In this document: positions 46,201-64,000 of the stretch, piece by piece | Numbering within the stretch: position 1 is the first letter of the stretch | Layout of the letters: the number at the start of each line of letters is the position of its first letter | Source: Luidia sarsii | Lineage: Eukaryota > Echinodermata > Asteroidea > Paxillosida > Luidiidae | Direction of reading: 5' to 3' | DNA: 64,000 bases | Assembly (NCBI GenBank): GCA_949987565.1 | Contig: OX465113.1 | Span: forward strand, 8,949,899 to 9,013,898 | Notes under the pieces: model-generated | Seen by the model: the letters and a program-made list of their open reading frames with translations, nothing else | The model's database searches: none | Told to the model about the DNA's origin: nothing | Made by a program: the position numbers and the translations under genes

Positions 46201-48530
46201 GAGAAACCACAATAAGGAATGAGCAACAACTATCACCCAGCCTGACTCGCTGACGACTCCCTGCCCCCCCCTCCTCCCCAGATAATTATCCTAAAGCTGA
46301 AATAATACTCTTACGTTACTGCTTAAGGCTTAAAAAATAACTTTACATTGTAATACTTGTCTGAAAATAACAGGAAAGTAAACCTACGTTACAAAATAGC
46401 GAACGACGTTCGACGAGTGCGACACTGAATGGTCTTTGCGGAATGTCTAGCAAATCCGTAAGAAAGTCCATAACTTTGAGAAGCAAAAAAAAAACAACTA
46501 AGAATGTTTTACTATGGATAGCCAGTTCGTATGAATGCCGTCTTCAATGGGGAGATGAGTGGGCATTGATTATACAGAAATTACGTGCGAATTCCTCGTT
46601 TCTTTCTTTTTCGTTTGAAGGAAATGAACAATCAAAGGCAATACTGTTTGGATGGTTACGTACACCGCCAGGTTGGCGGTGGCTATAGTGTTACCGATGC
46701 AGCCTGGATCGAGGGACTTCATGGATGAATCACTAATACCCTCGCAACGTGCTGACCCAGAGATTGCCCTACCCATCTTCTTGACGACATAAGAGAATTC
46801 GAGTTTGGTGGGTTTTTTTTTTGGTACGCTTCCTAAACTGCATTAACTACGTATAAAATGTACTTCTACGGCTACGGGTGTACTTCTCCGGGGAAAAAAG
46901 GGCCAAACTCTAAATGTGGTGAGGCGAGGCTGAAATAACACACTTCAGAATCCAGACTGAATTACGTCCAGCAAACCAAAAAAACAGAAACAAACCCGGA
47001 TAAGCCGTGAGTTGGTGTGAATTCATATCGTGTGACAGGGTGTTTCCAGGACTGAACCCACGGTATAGTGTGGAAACCAGCTACTAATCAAATTTGGCGG
47101 GGAGGCGGGAGGCGGGAGGGGGGATTCGGAGTCACTGGAAACGGCAGAGCACACCTCGCTCAGCGAGGAGCTAAACATCGTGTCTCTCCCAGGGAATCTT
47201 CTCCCCACCCCACCCCCACCCCGAGACCGAACAATTCGCGGCGAGGCGTTCTGTGCGTGGAGGAGAAGATGCGGTTCGGAAAGAGGCTAGGAGGAATCCC
47301 GTTAGATGATAGCAGGACAAGAAGGAAAGGGGGTGGGGGTGAGAGGGAAGAGAGTGAGAGAGTGAGAGGGAAGAGTAGACTAGAGTGAGAGAGGTAGAGG
47401 AGAGGGGGGGGATTTCCGCCCGATACCGGGAAACGGCCACCTACTTGGCGGGGCGGGCGGTGAAGGGAGGCGGGCATACGGGGAGCCGGGTAAACGCCCG
47501 CGATGGCACCGGGCGGCACGCTCGCCGGTCCCCGCCGGGTACAGAGCGAACCCGCGGAGGGGCCACCGCTCCATGCGCCAACTCTTCCCGATCCAATTAA
47601 AAGGGGCTTAATCCCTGCTAATCGCAAGCCGATAATCCGGTTGGGACGGTGTCCATCCCGCCGGGCCAAGGCCTATATACCTCCCCCTTCTCTTCGCTCT
47701 CGCTCTCTCTCCAAAAAAAAAAAAGAGAGAGAGGAAAAGACACAAATTCCGAAAACCCTCAAGACAAAATCACAAGCCAACTTCCCCTCCGATATTCTTG
47801 CTTTCTCACTCTCCTTCTCTCTTCCCTTATCCTTTTTTTTTGTTGGGGGGGGGGGGGCGATGGAGATGACGCAATCACCTCGGCATGCTTTGACGTGGTC
47901 GAGGAAGGCTAGCGGAACGGAAGGATGCAAAGGATGTGGGGGGGGAGAGGGAGAGAGGGGCAGAGGGGCAGAGGGGGAGAGGGGGAGAGGGGGAGTGGAC
48001 TGGGCGATGCGCTGCAGAATCTCAAGGGGCTGCTTTCCGAGACGAGACGCGGGTGGCATCTAAAAGTCAAATGAAGTCTTCTCTCCAGCTCCAGGATGGA
48101 GGGCCCCCCAATCTCTCCCTGTCTTTCTCCGACATCAAACTTCCATCGCAGGAGAGTTGAAAGCTGACCCGGTTGGTCTGTTTTCTTTAGGGCAGGCGGC
48201 TTATTTCACACCGGCAGAATTAAAGCCAGCTCACAGGGTGCAATCGGATCGATCACTTTAATCTAAAACGGTCACGGGATCATGCTTTGAGATCGTATAC
48301 GCAAATCGGTGAGGCGAGATGTGAGCAAGCGGCGATTCTCTTCTTTTGTTTTCCTTCTCGGCAAAACTGCCATCACATTTTTTTGGGGTGGAATTCGTTT
48401 GGGGGTGGAATCCCTACGCTGATCTCGATTTTTGAAGAACAGCGGCTTGAATAAAGTGAAATGTTGTGTGCGTAGACAGGGCGTGGAAATGCTTGTGTGA
48501 GAGAGTGTGGGCGCGAATATAGCGCCTTTT
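43234..48530. other. Large unassigned region
   Basis: No gene recognised in 5.3 kb. Contents: CpG-rich 43240-43420; a frame starting ATGGCCACGACGAAACG at 43827 behind a good acceptor 'ctctttctttttag' but closing after 24 codons; AT-rich 44000-46450; GC-rich 47090-47690 with a TATATA-like 'ggcctatatacc' at about 47670; GA/CT runs at 47340-47410 and 47695-47735; a G12 run near 47846-47857. Confidence 0.35.
43899..43917. promoter_or_regulatory. Nuclear-receptor DR1 double element
   Basis: TGACCTCTGACCTTTGACC reads on the minus strand as three GGTCA half-sites, each spaced by one base (A/GGGTCA-n-AGGTCA-n-AGGTCA). The DR1 spacing is the consensus for RXR, HNF4 and COUP-TF type receptors. Confidence 0.35.
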
Positions 48531-48792
48531 GGAGACCTAAGACAATGGGTTGAATAGGTCTCCACAGGGAAATTGTAAAAGTCTCTAGGTCCCCTTAAGG
48601 TTTTCACGAAACGGATATTTGGAAAGGACTCAAAAACGGAACATTTGTGATGGGTAAGAATCTGTCGCGAATAGAAGTGCTATTTAAAAAGGACAAATTT
48701 CTACCCAGGAAAGTGGCTGAAATGGGAGCATCTTTAAAACATCGTTTCTCACTCGGTTGTACAGTGCACGAGAACAAAGCAATGATACAACA
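48531..48792 (-). mobile_element. Dispersed repeat family D, copy 3 (inverted)
   Basis: Begins 'ggagacctaagacaatgggt' and runs through the complement of the family D blocks ('gaaatgggagcat', 'cacgagaacaaagcaatgat') to 'gatacaaca'. Confidence 0.75.
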
Positions 48793-50258
48793 ATGGGTAT
48801 GCTTGTTCTGAAATTCCGGGGAAGAAAGCCCGGACTGTGGGCTGCTTGTCTTCTTGGAGGTAAGCGGGATATGACGGGCCGGTCACAAATGGTGCCCACA
48901 CCTATTTAGTGATCAACCACTTGGGGTAAACGTACTCTGTTGTTTGGGATCAGTCAACTGCACAGGACAGAGCCGTGGTGGTTCGGGGGAGGAGGGGGAG
49001 GAGGGAAGGGTCTTGAGACAACATTTTCTTCCTAAAGACGCAGTGTCATCGTGCGGTAATACATATTTGTGTTTGTTTGGAGGGAGGGAGGGAGGGAGGA
49101 GAGGGTCTAGGATCGCCCTTGCAAATAATCGGATGAGCGATTGTGACGCGGACCGTCGTCTTCATTTGGCGGGGTTGGTCATTTAGCGCTAATGCAGCAT
49201 GCCCGTGAAGGAATAGCGTATCCACGGTTCAATAATTGCATAACGACGTGCGATCATCTGAAGCATCGCTGTGATCGAGACATGTAGAGGAGGGGACGGG
49301 GGAGGGAGGGCAGGGAATCTTCCCCCCGTTGGATGGTAACTGGCATTTGCCTCACTCATCATCCCCCACAACACGCATCCTTCGATTGCCTTTGCTCGTC
49401 CATTTCCGGCGATTACCCGTGGCAAGGGTAGAGCAAGCCATATACGACGCCCAAACGGGCCGCGGGGGAAGGGAGGAGGAAGGGAGGGAGAGGAGGGAGG
49501 GGGGAGGGCAGGGAGGGAGGGGCAGGGAGAGAGGCAGCGAGAGAGAGAGGAACCTACTCGAGGGGAGAGAAAGGGCTTATGGCAATCTCCGAGTGTTGAC
49601 CCGAGGCAAGGGCTTTGTTCAGGCGGGCCACGTTGGCAGGGTGACCCCTCCCTCCCTCCCTCCCTCCCTCCCTGACTCCCTCCCTCCCTGAATACTCAAC
49701 AGCCCTTCGCATTACGGAGATCTAGTCAATATCTCCTAGGCGGGGAACTCGTCGGGAAAAAATCCCCGCACCATTGATTGGTAAAACATTTACGAGATGT
49801 GTTTGTTTTGGGGATTTTAAACATATGCTCATCTTTTTTTTTCTTCGCTTTTTTTCTATTATTTCAAATTGGCTAATTGTGTCCATATGACGGGACATCC
49901 GGGTTTGCTTTGTCTTAAAATCTGAACCGCATCGAGAGGTCTGGCGATGAAGTGCTTTATAAACCATGCCATCGCCCGGAGGTCGCTATGGGAAAACAAT
50001 ATGCAGGCATCAAGGATGTCAACATTCCCCTGATGTTGTCTGGACGAGAAAAAAAAAACCAAAACGAAATGAGGCAACATCGCTGATCTCACCAAACAAA
50101 GAAATAAAAATAACCAGACTAAAACACGCCTACGCTACAGCATACCGCTATGAATAATACCAATTTACTGAGCTATAGCCTTAGACCTAACTATTCACCG
50201 AGATTAAACCCGATGTGTTTACTTCTTTTTTAAGAGTGGAGAAAATCACCATGGTAAT
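48793..50258. other. Unassigned, G-rich in part
   Basis: (GGGA)n at about 49079-49100, a G-rich block 49460-49560 and a (CCCT)n block 49655-49690. A 120-codon frame over these is compositional. No gene recognised. Confidence 0.35.
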
Positions 50259-50272
50259 GTTGCCGAGGCAAC
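50259..50272. promoter_or_regulatory. Perfect RFX X-box palindrome
   Basis: GTTGCCGAGGCAAC is a perfect inverted repeat with a 2-nt spacer, matching the RFX consensus GTTGCCNNGGCAAC. It is followed by 'gcaaggcctata'. Confidence 0.4.
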
Positions 50273-51724
50273 GCAAGGCCTATACGAGACAAGCTATATA
50301 CGGTACACGGCTGCACCTTACAAAGCGCTGCGCCTTTGAAGAAATCGCGGAATTGCAACGTTGAAGTCCAAATTACGATATTATAATACACGCGGTATAG
50401 AGTCAATGACCTGTTGTTTGTCAAGCAGAAACCATTGGATGTCAAATTTTAGCTGCATGCAATTCCATATACCTCACAACCGAAGAAAACAAATGTGATC
50501 AAATTAGCAAGCGGTTACAGTTAAAAGTCGAATAACGAAAACATGAAATAGCCGACATGAAGACAAGAGTAAGAGTGCATAGTCACTACAATGCATTGGG
50601 AAAATGTGACCGTTAACCTTAACTATAATCGCCGATTGAATTCCGACAAGCTGTATTGCCCGAAGGTAAACCGTGTCGATCAATATACCCCCTCCCCTCT
50701 AACAAGGGTGGAGCAAGGACACTGTAAGAAGACGCTACAAAGGACACGCGTGCATCAGCAGAAACGGACAGACATGGAAAGACCTCTTCTCAATCTCCCT
50801 CGACCACGGACACTCAAGCTAGCTTTGCAACGACTGCAACAGTGTCCCAGTGGACACAATCACCTAGATCAAATTGTCCCCCGACAGGCTTATCTGTCCC
50901 CCCAGAAGAAAAAAATGTACATGGCCGCAACCCGGTAAATGAGTCCGGGCAAACACATTTAAAGAAAGGGGGGGGGGGATTTAACCTTCACACCGGCACG
51001 ACTCTCCACTCCATCACGTGTCATACGCCCTGCAATTAACATCAAGGACCCCCCACCCTACATCCTTCCACCTGTCTCTCAATGGTTCAGGCCACAGGTG
51101 GCGCTCCAGTGACGCCAGCCTCTTGTCAAGGATATTCAGACCCAGGAAAGTGGGTCCAGTCAACCAGACCTCACTCGTTAGACGGCGTGCCACACCGACA
51201 ACCAGAACGGACTTGAAAAGAGACTAGCCTCGCTGCACGATTTTACTTTTTCCAATAAAAAAACTTAAAAAAAACCCACACAATCAATAGAGGCTCCATT
51301 CAAGCATGAAACGGTTCGCATTGCTCTTAACTCAACTGGTACCTAGCGTTCAAAATAAGCTTCAAAATAAAGGAGTCCAGCTTCATGATGCATTATTCAT
51401 AACTAGGCGTTTACAGAGATGCATACGTTAATATAATTAGCATACTTAATCATGCGGTAATGAGATTCACATGCACAGACGTACGTTCACCACTGGTTTC
51501 ACTGGACGTTGCTCACCGTTCACACATGCTATTAATAGTACTATATACTGAGCGCAATCACATGCAACCTGAATTATTGAGATTGCCATAATAAGTCAGC
51601 CAATAAGAGTTTTATAACCGTTGTCATGGCAACATGACTGGGAAGGGAAACAAAAGAGAACAAAATTATCGATGGGGCTTTGTCACCGCTAGCCTGGAAA
51701 TTTCAGTTACCCACTTCCTAAAAT
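50273..51724. other. Unassigned, no gene seen
   Basis: A plus-strand frame of 115 codons (50591-50938) has no domain. AATAAA occurs at 51256-51261 on the plus strand before an A-rich stretch, a possible 3' end without an identified gene. Confidence 0.3.
51620..51633. promoter_or_regulatory. RFX X-box-like site
   Basis: GTTGTCATGGCAAC differs from the RFX consensus palindrome at one position in the left half. Confidence 0.35.
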
Positions 51725-51985
51725 GTCAACCTGCAAGATGCCTTTTGGGGGGCCTTGGGTTACTTCTCCAAAGCACTATTGGGCTATCCTGGGTACCTCT
51801 CGGGTAACCGTCTGGGTACCACAAGGGTACTCATGGCACCTCCTGGGTAACATTCAGGGTACCACTAGGATACTATTAAGGGCACTTCTCGAGAAACCAG
51901 GGTACCACTAGGGTTTTCACGGCACCTTCGGGGTAAAACTCCAGGGTAACCCACTGGGGGTATTCCCCCAGGGGAATGACCCGGG
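51725..51985. repeat. Degenerate GGGTACC/GGGTAAC repeat
   Basis: The words GGGTAC, GGGTAAC and GGGTACCAC recur at least ten times at irregular 10-25 bp spacing ('gggtaccactagggttttca', 'cctgggtaacattcagg'). It looks like an old short-unit tandem repeat that has decayed. Confidence 0.55.
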
Positions 51986-52129
51986 CTACCTTTTGGGTTC
52001 TTCTCTGGGTTTCAGACCTCGAGAATACAGGCGAACAAACTGACTCGGCGCCAACACGAAGGCACCCCAAAAGGCGAGCCTTGTAAGGGAACATTTTCCA
52101 GCAAATACTTAACACATCGAGGTAGACTG

Positions 52130-53196
52130 AAACATTTATTAAAAACCGGAAACCCGCGTCCAACTGAAAGAATATTTTCATTTATTTCTTCCAAAATATT
52201 TGTGTTTCATATTACATTCGTCCCACACTTTCACCCCCCCCTCTTTTCTGGCCCGCAGAGATACCAATTAGTTACCGATTTGCAAAGCCCTTGGTAACGC
52301 TTTAGCGATTGGATTCGGGATCAGATCCAGGGTCCCTTGGACAGACTGCAGACTCTAGCTTTGGGGAGACCTTACTCTAGTCAACAACTAGACTGAGGAC
52401 TTCAAGGCTTGAACACTCATTGGTACCCGCTAAAGTCCGTGTCACGGGTCAATTTGCACAGGCAACTACGACTGCGCTGCATGCAATAACAAGCACTTTT
52501 TTTTCCTCTCGGTTAAACAGGCTTTCATTTCGTTTTGCTGACCCCAAGCAAATCATTTTTGGTTTGGGAAGATTTGAACTGGTTGCCCGGTATATATTGG
52601 CCCATTGTGATACGGTCTTTAGTTAAAAGTTTTCCCCTTTACTGCCCCCATCCCCCTGCGCATCCAAACTCTTCAGGGCAGAGTACTGGTGAATCGGTTA
52701 TTCTGAATGACCCAACCCTGCCCGCACAGCACCTAAGAATTGGAGAGGAGGTGGGTGCATATCTTGCGATACACATCCCTAGAGCTGGATAACAGTCAAC
52801 GGACTTCAGGAGGTCACTAGTCCTCACAGACTGTCGGCGACAGGAATCGTCGGCAAAACTTCTTCTCGACTCGATTCCCTCGCCCCCTCCTCCTAGTAAT
52901 CTCCCACTCCCCAAACCAAACCCTTCCCCGCGACCCTTGAAGAACACAAGACCTTGCAGGCGTCCGTCCCCCAGAACCCAGAGCTGAACCTTTTGACCCT
53001 TGACCTGTTACCTCATGGTCACTGTAGTTGCTGTCTCGGTTGGTCGCCCCCCTCTTTTTTTGAGAAGGGGTTATGTGGTCCTCCCCCCACTTCCCACCCT
53101 CCCTCCCGTTCTCCGGCCGGTTGTCTGGGCTTCTGAGAGCTTGTCTCTGCAGCTGAGATGCTGCAAGAGTCCATGGGTAGCTCTCTCACAGATCAG
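52130..53196 (-). other. Likely 3' UTR exon of the transportin gene
   Basis: On the minus strand an acceptor with a good pyrimidine tract (CGTCTTTCCTTGCAG, exon from 53196) faces the donor at 53681. Minus-strand AATAAA signals lie at 52181-52186 and 52135-52140, giving a 3' UTR of about 1.1 kb in this exon. No long open frame crosses it. An alternative is an unspliced UTR ending at the AATAAA at 53622-53627. Confidence 0.4.
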
Positions 53197-53730
53197 CTGC
53201 AAGGAAAGACGGCAACCGACTCTGTCCATTAGGGCAGGAAGACACAAATGATGCAGGGATGCAAGTGACCGACAAAGTCGTTTCCTGAAAATGACCCAAA
53301 GGCCAATAAATTGTGCGGCTGCGAGTGTGGGCTTACGCAATTGTGAGATTCACAGCAGGGGTGCAGGCGCCCTTCAATTTTAAGGGTTTGAACAGATACA
53401 ATTTAGCAGTTTGAGATACCAGTATTAGTATGACATAAAGTAAAAATAATGATAAAAAAATTAGATAAATATCATGCCATTTCCGGAAATAACAAAAAAA
53501 TCACGGCATTTCCGGAAAAGTCTTACATCCCTGATGACAGAAGATGGACAAAGAAGAAAAAAACTGGTCGACAGAGCAAGGTGAGATCGATTCTAGTTTT
53601 CCGAGTCAGCGACTGAAATTATTTATTCCCTCGTCGGAAATGAGGGCCCGTGGGTCGCCAGGTTGTGTGAGAGGCACTCACCTGCAGGTTAAGGCCGACA
53701 AGCCTGCGGGCAACCCCCACCCCTTTGTCT

Positions 53731-63398
<9,668 letters not shown>

Positions 63399-63856
63399 CT
63401 GGGCGGAAACACGGAGGAGGCCGGGCTTAAGAGGGGAGGGTTGGTTGCAACCATTTTAGGGGGGACAAAGTGCCCAATATCCGGGCGTTCCGAATTGGGA
63501 CCAATGACCTACTAACCAGGAGGTTTGTGATGGTATCTGACATTCCATGAAATGTTAGCCCAAGTTGAAAATCTACCAGAAAAGAGGAAATTTTAGGGGA
63601 ATTTCCAACGATGTCTACATTGAGCGATCATTGGAACTTGGAACAAAGATTTCATTTTACGTTTGAATTTTTTTTTTAAGCATTTAATTTAGTTTCTATT
63701 TTTGTTCTCATGACAAGGCTGGAGGATATTTGGCTTTATGCTTGCTGCCCTCAACTTATTTTCCAGTCATGGGTGCTTAGCATAAAAAGAGGAACTTTGG
63801 CCGGCAACCTGACTTCATTCAGCAAGTTTTTTCATGCTTAAAGCAAATCTTGGTGT
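63399..63856. other. TNPO1 intron with family C piece
   Basis: Intron sequence; 'gtgcttagcataaaaag' at about 63765 and 'catgcttaaag' near 63834 look like a decayed family C copy. The next upstream exon is not in the window. Confidence 0.4.
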
Positions 63857-64000
63857 TTAAAGGCCCAAAACAACATTGGGAAGATCAGAAAACATCGATG
63901 TCCACAGATTCCCTTCTAATTTACACAGTTTGTAGATGGTCATGATAGAATCCTCATGCTGAAATCTTACGGTCTGGGATGCTGCTAGAAATCTTCACTC
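63857..64000 (+). mobile_element. MITE family B, cut by window end
   Basis: TTAAAGGCCCAAAACAACAT, then 'acatcgatgtccacagatt' and 'gtagatggtcatgatagaat'. Matches 37323 and 38240; the remainder is beyond the window. Confidence 0.85.

Overview
This is eukaryotic nuclear DNA, not microbial. It has spliced exons with GT/AG borders, several families of miniature inverted-repeat elements, tRNA-derived SINEs, a LINE 3' end, long purine/pyrimidine microsatellites and very little coding sequence. The repeat content (a recurring TAGGCCTA octamer, a repeat built around 'cgatcctagcaggaccttt', and a 'CCCAATTTCATAGAGCTGC'-type element) is what I would expect of a marine deuterostome, most likely an echinoderm. 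That placement is an inference from repeat style and from an invertebrate-like transportin, not a proof.

The one gene I am sure of is at the right end on the minus strand: the last eight coding exons (266 codons plus stop) of the transportin-1/2 (karyopherin beta-2) gene, at 53731-63398. All internal borders are consensus and the phases join without error. The protein end matches the family, including the conserved Trp that binds PY-NLS cargo. A strong donor 49 nt after the stop and a good acceptor at 53197 suggest a spliced 3' UTR ending near 52.1 kb. The introns carry two minisatellites (54.9-56.1 kb and 58.5-59.0 kb), two related tRNA-type SINEs and other dispersed repeats. The gene continues upstream beyond the window.

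The left 52 kb has no gene I can establish. It holds a LINE 3' fragment (about 0.9-1.3 kb), a CpG-rich promoter-like segment with a possible first exon (1.7 kb), and a THAP-domain start with a promoter-like upstream region and a frame break (16.7-17.0 kb). It also holds two isolated open exon-like segments (18.1 and 24.8 kb), a CpG/NRF1/X-box promoter-like island (20.4 kb) and clusters of CRE, RFX X-box and DR1-type motifs.

The rest is repeats. Long CT or GA tracts lie at 5.2, 9.9-10.6, 11.6, 12-13.2, 19.7, 21.8-22.7, 33-33.8, 34.4-35.1 and 35.5-36.1 kb. There is a 40-bp minisatellite, an 84-bp minisatellite, trinucleotide and hexanucleotide arrays and a telomere-like 20-bp array. At least seven MITE/foldback families occur, the clearest being a four-element block at 37.3-38.6 kb. 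Long open frames in the tracts are artefacts of sequence that lacks stop codons. I found no sign of a new defence, metabolic or toxin system. The more unusual features are the MITE families with a conserved central palindrome, the THAP remnant and the structure of the transportin 3' end.
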